Assembly (NCBI GenBank): GCA_016208425.1 | Contig: JACQYA010000002.1 | Span: 1-41,228, forward strand | Length of the DNA: 41,228 nt | DNA from: Betaproteobacteria bacterium | Lineage (GTDB): Bacteria; Pseudomonadota; Gammaproteobacteria; Burkholderiales; Rhodocyclaceae | Direction: 5' to 3' | Part shown: positions 27,372 to 37,322 of the stretch, piece by piece | Layout of the letters: each line of letters opens with the position of its first letter | How positions within the stretch are numbered: position 1 is the stretch's first letter | Made by a program: the position numbers and the translations under genes | The notes under the pieces: model-generated | Told to the model about the DNA's origin: nothing | Databases searched by the model: none | What the model saw: only the letters and a program-made list of their open reading frames with translations

Positions 27372-30300
27372 CTAGCCCACCCATTTCCGCGCATTACGGA
27401 ACATGCGCAGCCACGGCGAGTCTTCTCCCCAATGCGCCGGATGCCACGACATCTGCACGGTGCGGAAAACGCGTTCGGGGTGCGGCATCATGATCGAGAA
27501 ACGGCCGTCGGCGGTCGTCACGCCGGTGATGCCGGCCGGCGAACCGTTCGGGTTGGCCGGGTAGACTTCGGTCGGCTGGCCGGCGTTGTCGAGGTAGCGC
27601 ATCGCCACCAGCACGCGCGCCTGTTGCCCGGCCGAGTCGAAAACCGCTTGCCCTTCGCCGTGCGAAACGACGACCGGCAGGCGGCTGCCGCTCATGCCAC
27701 CGAAGAATAGCGAGGGCGATTCGGGCAGTTCGACCATCGTGAAACGCGCCTCGAACTGCTCGACGCGGTTTCGTTCAAAGTGCGGCCAGGCGTCGGCTCC
27801 CGGCACCAGATCCTTGAGCGCACTCATCATCTGGCAGCCGTTGCAGACACCCAGCGCGAAGGTATCGGCCCGCCCGAAGAAGGCGGAAAACTCGTCGCGC
27901 GCGCGGCCGTTGAACAGGATCGTCTTGGCCCAGCCCTGGCCGGCGCCGAGCACGTCGCCGTAGGAAAACCCGCCGCAAGCGACGGCGCCCTTGAAATCGG
28001 CCAGCGCAATGCGGCCGGCGAGGATGTCGCTCATGTGCACGTCGACCGAGGCGAAACCGGCGCGGTCGAAGGCTGCGGCCATTTCGACATGGCCGTTGAC
28101 GCCCTGCTCGCGCAGGATGGCGACCTTGGGCCGGGACGTTAACATGCCAACGTTGATGAATGGCGCGGCAATATTCTCGGACGGATCGAAAGTCAGCGTT
28201 GCCGAGAGACCGGTATCGGCGGCATCGAGAATGCGGTCGTACTCCTGCTGCGCGCATTCCGGGTTGTCGCGCAACTGCTGCATGCGGAAGCTGGTTTCCG
28301 ACCAGGCGCGTTGCAGGTCGACGCGCTTCTCGCGCAGCACGGCTTTGGCGTTGCGGATGACGCGCACTTCGTCCCACGGATTGGGCGCGCCGATGAAAGT
28401 CGTGCAGGCACCCAGACCGGCGGCGCGCAGGATGCTCATTACCTTGTCGCGCTCGCTGCGACGAATCTGCACGACGGCACCCAGTTCCTCATTGAACAGC
28501 GCGCGCATCAGCAGCTCGAAGGAGCGCCCGGCCAGCAGGTTGGGCTTCTTCTCGTTACCGTCGACGTCGCTCGTCAGCGGGTCGTAGCACAGGCCGTCCA
28601 GGTCGAGGGAGACGCCGCAATGCGCGGCGAAGGCCATTTCGCTGACGGTGGCAAAAAGGCCGCCGTCGGAACGGTCGTGGTAGGCGAGCAGCAGATTCTC
28701 AACGGCCAGTTGCTGGATCGCGGCGAAGAAAGCGGTGAGGCGCGCCGGTTCGTCGACGTCGGGCGCCTCGCTGCCGGTGGCGTTGTACACCTGCGCCAGC
28801 GCCGAACCGCCCAGGCGGTTTTTGCCGGCGCCGAGATCGATCAGCAGCAGATCGGTTTCGCCGGCATCGAGCACCAGTTGCGGCGTCAGCGTGCGACGGG
28901 CGTCCTGCACGGGCGCAAAGGCGGTGACGATCAGCGAGAGCGGTGAGACGACCTGTTTCTTCTGACCCTTGTCATCCCACGCAGTACGCATGGAAAGCGA
29001 ATCCTTGCCGACCGGAATCGAGACGCCAATGTTCTGGCAGAGGTCGGAAATCGCACGCACCGTGTCGAACAGGCGTGCATCCTCGCCCGGCGAACCGGCG
29101 GCGGCCATCCAGTTGGCCGAAAGCTTGACGTCGCCAAGCGCGGCGATGTCGGCGGCGGCGATGTTGGTCAAGGACTCGCCGATAGCCATGCGCCCGGAAG
29201 CCGGCGCGTCGAGCACGGCAAGCGGCGTGCGTTCGCCCATCGCGAAGGCCTCGCCGCAATAACCCTTCTCACCCTCGCCCCGATAGCCCATCAGCGTCAC
29301 CGCCACGTCGGCCACCGGCACCTGCCACGGCCCGACCATCTGGTCGCGCGCCGTCAGGCCGCCGACCGAGCGGTCGCCGATGGAAATCAGAAAAGTCTTG
29401 TCGGCCACCGCCGGCAGGCGCAGCACGCGATAGGCGGCGTCCTTCAGCTCGACGCCGGTCGGATCGAAAGGCACGGTCGACGGCGGCAGATGCACCACGT
29501 CGCGCGTCATGCGCGGCGGCTTGCCGAGCAGCGCGTCCATGTCCATATCGACCGGGTGGTTGCCGAAATGGCGGTCGGCGACGATCAGGCGATTCTCCGC
29601 CGTCGTCGCGCCGACCACGGCGTAGGGACAGCGCTCGCGTTCGCACATGCGGGCGAACTCATCGAGGCGCGACGGCGGAATGGCCATCACGTAACGTTCC
29701 TGCGCCTCGTTGCACCAGATTTCGGCCGGCGACATGCCCGGCTCTTCGATCTTCACTTCGCGCAGCTCGAAACGCGCACCGCTGCCGGCGCCGTGCGCCA
29801 GTTCGGGCAACGCATTCGAGATGCCGCCGGCGCCGACGTCGTGCACCGAGAGGATGGGATTGCCGTCGCCGGGCTGCGAGGCATCGCCCTGCGGCGCCCC
29901 CATTTGCCAGCAACGGTCGATCACCTCCTGCGCGCGGCGCTGGATCTCCGGGTTGCCGCGCTGCACCGAGGCAAAATCGAGATCTTCGGTGTTGCTGCCA
30001 GTCGTCATCGAACTCGCCGCGCCGCCGCCCAGACCGATCAGCATGCCGGGGCCGCCAAGCTGGACGAGCAAGGTTCCGGTCGGAAAGGTTTCGGCCTTGA
30101 ACGACTGGCTGGCCTCGATGCTGCCCAAGCCGCCGGCAATCATGATTGGCTTGTGGTAGCCCCTGACCTGCCCGCCGACCTGCTGCTCGTAGGTGCGGAA
30201 ATAGCCGGTCAGATTCGGGCGGCCGAATTCGTTGTTGAACGCCGCCGCGCCGATCGGACCTTCGAGCATGATAGCCAGCGCCGAGGCGATGCGCGACGGG

Positions 30301-31373
30301 CGGCCATAGGCGGCGGTCTGCGCTTCCCACGGCTGCTGTGCGTCGGGAAGGTTCAGGTTGGAGACCGAGAAACCGCACAGGCCGGCTTTCGGCTTGGAAC
30401 CGCGCCCGGTCGCGCCCTCGTCGCGAATCTCGCCGCCGGAACCGGTCGCCGCGCCGGGAAAAGGCGAAATCGCCGTCGGATGGTTGTGCGTCTCGACCTT
30501 GGCCAGGATGTGCGTCAGCTCGTTGCGATAGCGATAAGCACCGTCGGCGCCGGGATAGAAGCGCGGCACGGTAGCGCCTTCGATCACCGAGGAGTTGTCG
30601 GAGTAGGCGACGACCGTGCCTTGCGGATGCGCCTGGTGCGTCTCGCGGATCATGCCGAACAGCGTTTCCGCCTGCGGCTTGCCGTCGATCACCCACGAGG
30701 CGTTGAAAATCTTGTGCCGACAGTGCTCGGAGTTGGCCTGCGCAAACATCATCAGTTCGACATCGCTCGGGTTGCGCTGTGTCTTGACGAAGAGATCGAC
30801 CAGATAATCGATTTCGTCTTCGGAAAGCGCCAGCCCGAGCCGGCTGTTGGCCTCGACCAGCGCGGCACGGCCGCCGCCCAGCAGATCGACGCTGGCCAGC
30901 GGCTTGGGCGCGAAGTGGCGGAACAGCTCCGCCGTCTGCGCGAAATCGCCGAGCACGGCTTCGGTCATCCGGTCGTGGAGCAAACCGGCAATGCGCGCCC
31001 GTTGTTCGGCGCTCAGCGCACCCTTGGCGGCAACCCGGTAGGCAATACCGCGCTCGATGCGCTCGACCCCGTCCAGACCGCTGTTCCAGGCGATGTCGGT
31101 GGCTTTCGACGACCACGGCGAAATGGTGCCGATCCGGGGCGTAACGAGGAACAGCTCGCCGCGTTCGCCGCAGTCCCCGGCATGTTCGCCCAGCAACGCA
31201 GCCAGTTGCGCGCGCCGCGCGTCGCCCAGCGGCTGCCGGAGCGCGACAAAATGCCAGTAATCGGCCGCCAGCATGCGCGCGCCCGGCACGGCCGCCGTCA
31301 GGCTCTGCTGCAAACCTTGCAGGCGAAAAACGGAAAAAGCGGGCGCACCGCGAAGAAAGAGGATGTCTGCCAT
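27372..31373 (-). CDS. purL: Phosphoribosylformylglycinamidine synthase, single-chain type
   Basis: Catalyses the glutamine- and ATP-dependent conversion of FGAR to FGAM in purine synthesis. The 1333 residues are the long form that fuses synthetase and glutaminase. I start at the ATG at 31373 ([18 protein letters not shown]), which matches family N-termini. The open frame continues 71 codons upstream but that part is not family-like, and no ribosome site is obvious. Markers: [28 protein letters not shown] given here by its core [55 protein letters not shown], and a C-terminal class I glutaminase with its nucleophile in [10 protein letters not shown] and the His/Glu of [10 protein letters not shown]. 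It is followed after about 127 bases by the GH-A-like gene on the same strand. Confidence 0.97.
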   Translation of the reverse strand: MADILFLRGAPAFSVFRLQGLQQSLTAAVPGARMLAADYWHFVALRQPLGDARRAQLAALLGEHAGDCGERGELFLVTPRIGTISPWSSKATDIAWNSGLDGVERIERGIAYRVAAKGALSAEQRARIAGLLHDRMTEAVLGDFAQTAELFRHFAPKPLASVDLLGGGRAALVEANSRLGLALSEDEIDYLVDLFVKTQRNPSDVELMMFAQANSEHCRHKIFNASWVIDGKPQAETLFGMIRETHQAHPQGTVVAYSDNSSVIEGATVPRFYPGADGAYRYRNELTHILAKVETHNHPTAISPFPGAATGSGGEIRDEGATGRGSKPKAGLCGFSVSNLNLPDAQQPWEAQTAAYGRPSRIASALAIMLEGPIGAAAFNNEFGRPNLTGYFRTYEQQVGGQVRGYHKPIMIAGGLGSIEASQSFKAETFPTGTLLVQLGGPGMLIGLGGGAASSMTTGSNTEDLDFASVQRGNPEIQRRAQEVIDRCWQMGAPQGDASQPGDGNPILSVHDVGAGGISNALPELAHGAGSGARFELREVKIEEPGMSPAEIWCNEAQERYVMAIPPSRLDEFARMCERERCPYAVVGATTAENRLIVADRHFGNHPVDMDMDALLGKPPRMTRDVVHLPPSTVPFDPTGVELKDAAYRVLRLPAVADKTFLISIGDRSVGGLTARDQMVGPWQVPVADVAVTLMGYRGEGEKGYCGEAFAMGERTPLAVLDAPASGRMAIGESLTNIAAADIAALGDVKLSANWMAAAGSPGEDARLFDTVRAISDLCQNIGVSIPVGKDSLSMRTAWDDKGQKKQVVSPLSLIVTAFAPVQDARRTLTPQLVLDAGETDLLLIDLGAGKNRLGGSALAQVYNATGSEAPDVDEPARLTAFFAAIQQLAVENLLLAYHDRSDGGLFATVSEMAFAAHCGVSLDLDGLCYDPLTSDVDGNEKKPNLLAGRSFELLMRALFNEELGAVVQIRRSERDKVMSILRAAGLGACTTFIGAPNPWDEVRVIRNAKAVLREKRVDLQRAWSETSFRMQQLRDNPECAQQEYDRILDAADTGLSATLTFDPSENIAAPFINVGMLTSRPKVAILREQGVNGHVEMAAAFDRAGFASVDVHMSDILAGRIALADFKGAVACGGFSYGDVLGAGQGWAKTILFNGRARDEFSAFFGRADTFALGVCNGCQMMSALKDLVPGADAWPHFERNRVEQFEARFTMVELPESPSLFFGGMSGSRLPVVVSHGEGQAVFDSAGQQARVLVAMRYLDNAGQPTEVYPANPNGSPAGITGVTTADGRFSIMMPHPERVFRTVQMSWHPAHWGEDSPWLRMFRNARKWVG

Positions 31374-31431
31374 GATGGGCTGCAAAAAGGGCGGAGAAGG
31401 AGGGGAAAACCGTGTTGGAACCAAGGTCGCC

Positions 31432-31437
31432 ATTATA
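31432..31437 (-). promoter_or_regulatory. purL: Candidate -10 element of the purL promoter
   Basis: On the minus strand 31437-31432 reads a perfect TATAAT, about 59 bases before the purL ATG. No hexamer close to TTGACA lies 16-18 bases further upstream, so the promoter would be activator-dependent or weakly spaced. Confidence 0.45.
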
Positions 31438-31550
31438 GCCGAGCAAGGTTTGCCGCTCGGCCGAAATAGCCTCGTAAAGCGCACCGCCGTTCGCAGGATC
31501 TCTGAACGCCCCACGGATAAACAATCTCCGGTAGGCATGGCCGAAAGGTG

Positions 31551-31640
31551 GTGTAAACAGCGGCTCTCCGGGCGGGCATCTCGCAAAACGCCGATTGGAT
31601 GCCCCCCGGAAAAGCACCGGTATCCAGCCCGCGTTTACGC
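31551..31640. repeat. Nested inverted repeat, possible structured RNA or small mobile-element remnant
   Basis: The inner arms TCCGGGCGGGCATC (31567-31580) and GATGCCCCCCGGA (31598-31610) pair at 13 positions with one bulged C around a 17-base loop. The outer arms GTGTAAAC (31551-31558) and GTTTACGC (31633-31640) pair at seven of eight positions. No T-run follows on either strand, so it is not an ordinary terminator. It could be a REP-like repeat, a miniature inverted-repeat element or a leader structure. Confidence 0.5.
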
Positions 31641-31743
31641 AACAGCGGAACGAAGGCTTTCTGGCACATAGTTCGGGAAGTCGCGAACCCGGCAGTTTGG
31701 CTCCATCCTATAAACCCAGAATTGTCCCCGCGAAATAGTCCGC

Positions 31744-32631
31744 CTACTTGATCCGCCCATGCAAATCCGACCGCCGCTGCAAATAGAAGCCAAAAAAACT
31801 TTCGTTCAGCCGTTTCAGTTGCGCCCGGTCTTCGAATACAGCGGTGCCCAAGCCGCCGCGCTCGCGGATGGCGAGGCCGATGACGAGACGATAGGCTTTG
31901 GCGCCGCTGTTTCCGGGGAGGTTTTCCAGCAGCGCGGCGTCAGCTTTCTGTTCGTGCGCGCACCAGGCGGGAAACCAGGTCGCGCCGAGATCGCCGAGAT
32001 CGGACTGGAAATCGCGCCAGTCTCTATCCAGCGCGGCGTCGCGCAGTTCGGCGAGGAAGTTGCCGAAGCCTTGCGGATCGAGCCAAGCGTAGCGCAAAGC
32101 GGCGTTCCGCGCTTGTTTTACGTCCCCGCAACCGGCGTAGCCCAAAGCCAGCCAGCGCTGCACGGCCGAACGCAGCGCGCCGCCAGGGACTTTTTGCGCC
32201 GTCCGCACGGCTTCGGGAAACTGCCCGGCGCGCAGATGGAGTTCGGCGGCGAAACAGGTGCGGTTTTCGGGGCCGGCACCGCACGCTTCGGCGGCGCCGG
32301 CCAGATCTGCCCAACACTTGCGCAGCAGCGCCCTGCCCTGCTCGCCAAGAATAGTCGCCGCCGGGACGATATGTTCGCCGAGCAGTTTCCCCAGCGCGGC
32401 GACATCGGCCGGATTGCGCGGCCAGTTCTGCGCTTCGCTGTTGTCGGGCCAGCCGGCGACGAAGCCGCAGAGGAGCTGGAAGCGCGGCAAATCTTCGCTG
32501 TTCGGGTCGACCGCCTCCAGGCTCTGCAAAGCCCGGTGCGCCGCCTGCTGGTCGAAACGGGTCAGCGTTTCGACCAGCGCGTTGGCGCGCCGGGCGGGTT
32601 CAGAGTCGGCGAAAATGTCGAGCTGTCGCAT
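31744..32631 (-). CDS. Conserved hypothetical protein with helical-repeat character
   Basis: A 295-residue cytoplasmic protein with no signal peptide or membrane segment. It opens with MRQLDIFADSEPARRANALVE and is alpha-helical in style, with Ala/Leu-rich segments such as LHLRAGQFPEAVRTAQ and LALGYAGCGDVKQARNAALRYAWLD that look like TPR-type repeats. I do not recognise a named family and give no function. The start at 32631 has no clear ribosome site. Its upstream region carries two adjacent 9-bp direct repeats and a hairpin that separates it from the DsbA-like gene. Confidence 0.7.
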   Translation of the reverse strand: MRQLDIFADSEPARRANALVETLTRFDQQAAHRALQSLEAVDPNSEDLPRFQLLCGFVAGWPDNSEAQNWPRNPADVAALGKLLGEHIVPAATILGEQGRALLRKCWADLAGAAEACGAGPENRTCFAAELHLRAGQFPEAVRTAQKVPGGALRSAVQRWLALGYAGCGDVKQARNAALRYAWLDPQGFGNFLAELRDAALDRDWRDFQSDLGDLGATWFPAWCAHEQKADAALLENLPGNSGAKAYRLVIGLAIRERGGLGTAVFEDRAQLKRLNESFFGFYLQRRSDLHGRIK

Positions 32632-32651
32632 CGTATTTACTGCCCGGAGCG

Positions 32652-32669
32652 TTCACAAAATTCACAAAA
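32652..32669. repeat. Two adjacent 9-bp direct repeats
   Basis: TTCACAAAA occurs twice without a gap (32652-32660 and 32661-32669), just upstream of the gene starting at 32631. It could be a protein-binding site or chance; the second copy runs into the neighbouring hairpin. Confidence 0.6.
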
Positions 32670-32688
32670 TCTCGACGGTGCCGTCGAG
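32664..32688 (-). terminator. Probable terminator after the DsbA-like gene
   Basis: On the minus strand the perfect stem CTCGACGG (32688-32681) and CCGTCGAG (32678-32671) around CA is followed by ATTTTGT. It lies about 90 bases past the stop at 32777. The T-run is short, so efficiency is uncertain, and it could equally be a palindromic operator for the next gene. Confidence 0.45.
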
Positions 32689-32776
32689 TGAGCTGCCTTG
32701 ACCGCGATCTGCCGGATGTCTGCGCCGCCGAAGAAATGGCATGTCTACCTCCCGGCGAATCGGGGCGAATTACGGT

Positions 32777-33442
32777 TCACCCGCACAACTCGCCCGCCGC
32801 CTGCATGATGGCGGCGGCCAAAATTTCGCCCGTCTGCGCGCCCGAGACGGCCAGGCGGCGCTGGACGATAAAAAATGGGACACCGTTGACACCCAGCCCG
32901 CGCACCTTGTCGGCCAGCGATTTGACCTGCTGCGCACCTTCGCCGCCCGCCAGGTAGTCGGCCACATCGCCCCGACGGTCGCCACATTCTGCCGCGATGT
33001 CGGCCAGCGTCGCGATCTCGCCAATATTTTCGCCGCGCTGGAAGTGGCCGACAAAAAGGCGTTCGACCAGCGCCGCTATCTCCTGCGGCCGGTGGCCTAT
33101 CGACTGGGCACGATAAATCAGGCGGTGCGCGCGCAGGGTATTCGGGCGCAACGCAATGCGCTCGAAGCCAAATTCGACGCCGGCCGCACGCCCCGCTTCG
33201 GCGACTTCAATTTGGATTTTGGCGGCCTCGCTTGCGCCGCCGAACTTGGTTTCGAGAAAAGCGCGGTAAGGCTCGCCCCGCTCTGGCGTATGGGGATTGA
33301 GAAAATACGGCAGCCAGTTGAACTGGAAGCGCGCCCCGGTCTGCCTGGCCTGCACCAGCGCAACGGCCTCGGCCAGCCGGTGTTTGCCGATGAAGCACCA
33401 GGGGCAAACAAAATCGGAAACGATGTCGATGGAAATGGTCAT
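32777..33442 (-). CDS. DsbA family oxidoreductase, FrnE type
   Basis: A cytoplasmic thioredoxin-fold protein of 221 residues with no signal peptide. The active-site motif CPWC appears in SDFVCPWCFIGKHRLAEAV near residue 13-16. The helical insert contains the FrnE-typical LNPHTPERGEPYRAFLETKFG and ALRPNTLRAHRLI, and the cis-proline loop is GVNGVPFFIVQRR near the C-terminus. Members of this group act as 2-hydroxychromene-2-carboxylate isomerase relatives or polyketide-type oxidoreductases; the physiological substrate is not predictable. It sits 25 bases downstream of the HD-GYP gene on the same strand, probably in one transcript. Confidence 0.92.
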   Translation of the reverse strand: MTISIDIVSDFVCPWCFIGKHRLAEAVALVQARQTGARFQFNWLPYFLNPHTPERGEPYRAFLETKFGGASEAAKIQIEVAEAGRAAGVEFGFERIALRPNTLRAHRLIYRAQSIGHRPQEIAALVERLFVGHFQRGENIGEIATLADIAAECGDRRGDVADYLAGGEGAQQVKSLADKVRGLGVNGVPFFIVQRRLAVSGAQTGEILAAAIMQAAGELCG

Positions 33443-33467
33443 GTGAAGGATTTGGACTACTGGCGGA

Positions 33468-34775
33468 CTACTGGCCCTTCCCCCCGGGATGAAACCAGTT
33501 GATCTTGCGGCGCGGCAGCAGGTAGTCGAGTTCGGCGGCGGGGCGATCCTGGAGGCGTAGCGGGCGTTCGATGCGGCAGGAGGGTTCCTGGCTCAGGTCG
33601 ATAATGATCGCCTGGCGGCGCGGGACTTCGGGTTCGTAGATCATCACTTGCGGGCTCAGGGGGCTTTCGGTCGACGCGGAGGTGACGACCGCACCGATAC
33701 GCCCGTCTTCCAGTTGAACGATGGAGCCGGGCGGATAAACGCCCATGGCGCGGACGAAGAGCTGCAAGAGCAAGGGATCGAAGTGCTTTTGCTCGCGCGT
33801 CCACATTTTGGACAGAACTTCGGACGGGGACAAGGCCAAGCGGCTATCGAAGGGGTTGGCGAGGTTGTCGAAGCGGTTGGCGATGGCGGCGATGCGCGCT
33901 GCCAGATGGATCGCGTCGCCGGAGAGGCCGTCGGGAAAACCGCTGCCGTCGAGATGTTCGTGGTGGTGCAAGATGGCGTCGAGCACCGGCGCGGTGAGGG
34001 TGCCGGCGCGTGCCGCGTCGTCGTGGCCGGTACGGCAGTGCGTCCGGTAAATCGCTTCTTCGTGCTTGTTGCGCTGCTTGCTGTGCAGGATAGACGACGC
34101 TATCGCCGACTTGCCGATGTCGTGCAGCAAAGCGCCGATGCCGAGCGCGCGCAGCGCGTCGGCCGGGAGGCGTGCCTGTTTGCCGAGCAACAGCGAGAGC
34201 GTCATCACCGACAGGGCGTGAGCGGCGTTACCCTCTTCGTGGGCCTTTTCGGCGATCAGCACGATGGCGCTGTCGGAGTCGGCGAGCAGCGCTTCGGTCG
34301 AATCGCTGCTCACCTGGGCGATCTGGCGGACGCTTTCCTTCGGGTCGCGCGCAAACCGGTCGATCGCGCCACCGACCGCTTTGGCCGCCCCGGTGTAGTG
34401 TTTTTGCGCCTTGTCGAGCCGCCCGCGCAACTCGTTCATCACCGCCGCACGCGCCTGTTTTTCGGCCATCTGCTTGGCGGCCAGCGCCGCCATCTGGGCT
34501 TTGGCCTCTTCCTTCTCCTTGTCGGGCGGTGGCGCCAGCACCTGTTTGGGCAGCGGCGGCACCTTGCAGCGCGTGATGTCGCAAAACAGATCCGGCAAAT
34601 CGAGCGCCGCAATCAGCCGCGCCTGATCTTCGTTGGCGATCACGAAGGCGTTGAACATGAAGGGGTGTTCCGTCCACGGCACGGTCAGGCGGACATATAC
34701 GCCCGGCCGCAACTGAGAGGCGTCGATGCGTATTTCGCCGTCGTGCGGAAGGGCGGTTTGCGGGTTGGGGAGCAT
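33468..34775 (-). CDS. HD-GYP domain protein with N-terminal DUF3391
   Basis: A 435-residue probable cyclic-di-GMP phosphodiesterase. The N-terminal DUF3391 region (about 15-130) includes IDASQLRPGVYVRLTVPWTEHPF and a charged helix rich in Lys/Glu/Ala (88-125). The HD-GYP core (about 165-340) has HD at 218-219 in LLHDIGKSAI and HHHEHLDGSGFP at 270-281, so the GYP signature reads GFP, a common natural variant with metal ligands kept. The C-terminus carries PPGSIVQLEDGRIGAVV, the extension typical of this class. No receiver domain or membrane segment is present. It lies 40 bases after acetoacetate-CoA ligase on the same strand and before the DsbA-like gene. Confidence 0.93.
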   Translation of the reverse strand: MLPNPQTALPHDGEIRIDASQLRPGVYVRLTVPWTEHPFMFNAFVIANEDQARLIAALDLPDLFCDITRCKVPPLPKQVLAPPPDKEKEEAKAQMAALAAKQMAEKQARAAVMNELRGRLDKAQKHYTGAAKAVGGAIDRFARDPKESVRQIAQVSSDSTEALLADSDSAIVLIAEKAHEEGNAAHALSVMTLSLLLGKQARLPADALRALGIGALLHDIGKSAIASSILHSKQRNKHEEAIYRTHCRTGHDDAARAGTLTAPVLDAILHHHEHLDGSGFPDGLSGDAIHLAARIAAIANRFDNLANPFDSRLALSPSEVLSKMWTREQKHFDPLLLQLFVRAMGVYPPGSIVQLEDGRIGAVVTSASTESPLSPQVMIYEPEVPRRQAIIIDLSQEPSCRIERPLRLQDRPAAELDYLLPRRKINWFHPGGKGQ

Positions 34776-34815
34776 GGTCGATACAGTAGCGTGGATGTTC
34801 GGCCCAGTGTACTCC

Positions 34816-36801
<1,986 letters not shown>

Positions 36802-36825
36802 CGCGATCGCTCCTTTATCCTGTAT

Positions 36826-37230
36826 TTATGCCAGTTGCGCGCGCAATTCCTCGGGGATCGGCACCGATTTACCGCTCGCCACATCCATCCAGACGATTTT
36901 CGCATCGCCGGTCGCGTACAGCGTACCGTCGCCCTGCAAGCGGATCTCGTAGTGCGTGGGAATGCTGCTGCGGCCGGGTTGGCCGCAGTACATCCTGATG
37001 TCGACCACGCCGGGATAATTGAGCGGGATCAGGAAGGTGCAACCGGCGTTGACGATGACCGGCGCCGTTCCTTCCGGCCTGACCTTGAAGCCGAGTTTCT
37101 CCAGATACTCGACGCGAACCTGCTCCATGTAGCGGAAGTAAATCGTGTTGTTGACGTGGCCGTAGACATCCTCGTCGCCCCAACGGATCGGAATCAGGCT
37201 GGTGTGTACGAGTTTTCGATGGCTTTCCAT
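36826..37230 (-). CDS. Acyl-CoA thioesterase, hotdog fold (4-hydroxybenzoyl-CoA thioesterase type)
   Basis: A small 134-residue hotdog-fold thioesterase. The active-site loop is RWGDEDVYGHVNNTIYFRYMEQ, with the catalytic Asp followed by the conserved GHVNN. Later family features are NAGCTFLIPLNYPG and the conserved strand THYEIRLQGDGTLYATGDAKIVWMD (key residues Y-E-I, A-x-G-x-A). AGGA lies upstream of the ATG. It is the first gene of a unit with acetoacetate-CoA ligase and is divergent from the ETF-quinone oxidoreductase gene. The specific acyl-CoA is not predictable. Confidence 0.93.
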   Translation of the reverse strand: MESHRKLVHTSLIPIRWGDEDVYGHVNNTIYFRYMEQVRVEYLEKLGFKVRPEGTAPVIVNAGCTFLIPLNYPGVVDIRMYCGQPGRSSIPTHYEIRLQGDGTLYATGDAKIVWMDVASGKSVPIPEELRAQLA

Positions 37231-37248
37231 GGCTTATCCTGTGGACAG

Positions 37249-37278
37249 TTGACGCAGCGGAGGTTTTCTCCATACGAT
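37249..37278 (+). promoter_or_regulatory. Candidate promoter for the ETF-quinone oxidoreductase gene
   Basis: TTGACG (37249-37254), an 18-base spacer and TACGAT (37273-37278) lie about 45 bases before the ATG at 37323. The -35 matches consensus in five of six positions and the -10 in four. Confidence 0.4.
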
Positions 37279-37285
37279 ACCGTAT
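37272..37285. promoter_or_regulatory. Inverted repeat overlapping the ETF-QO promoter, candidate operator
   Basis: ATACG and CGTAT flank a four-base centre (ATAC). The dyad overlaps the predicted -10 and lies in the 92-base space shared by the divergent thioesterase gene, the expected place for a repressor of acyl-CoA metabolism. No regulator gene is adjacent. Confidence 0.35.
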
Positions 37286-37322
37286 TGTTTTTACCTTAAC
37301 AACTCCGGCCGGGGAGCAGACC

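Larger units (their letters stand above)
31374..31743. other. 370-base gap between purL and the gene ending at 31744
   Basis: I see no credible gene here. Frames that remain open across it, including the upstream extension of purL and a minus-strand frame of 78 codons, lack family features. It contains a candidate purL -10 element (31432-31437), a nested inverted repeat (31551-31640) and otherwise nothing I can name. Confidence 0.6.

Noticed and set aside
31374-31586. 71-codon N-terminal extension of purL
   Set aside because: PurL homologues begin at the [12 protein letters not shown] segment. The extension has no similarity and crosses the predicted promoter.
29490-31617. Very long open frames in other frames within purL (about 650 codons on each strand)
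   Set aside because: They are by-products of high GC and biased codon use. Their translations are Arg/Ala-rich without recognisable domains, whereas the purL frame is unambiguous.
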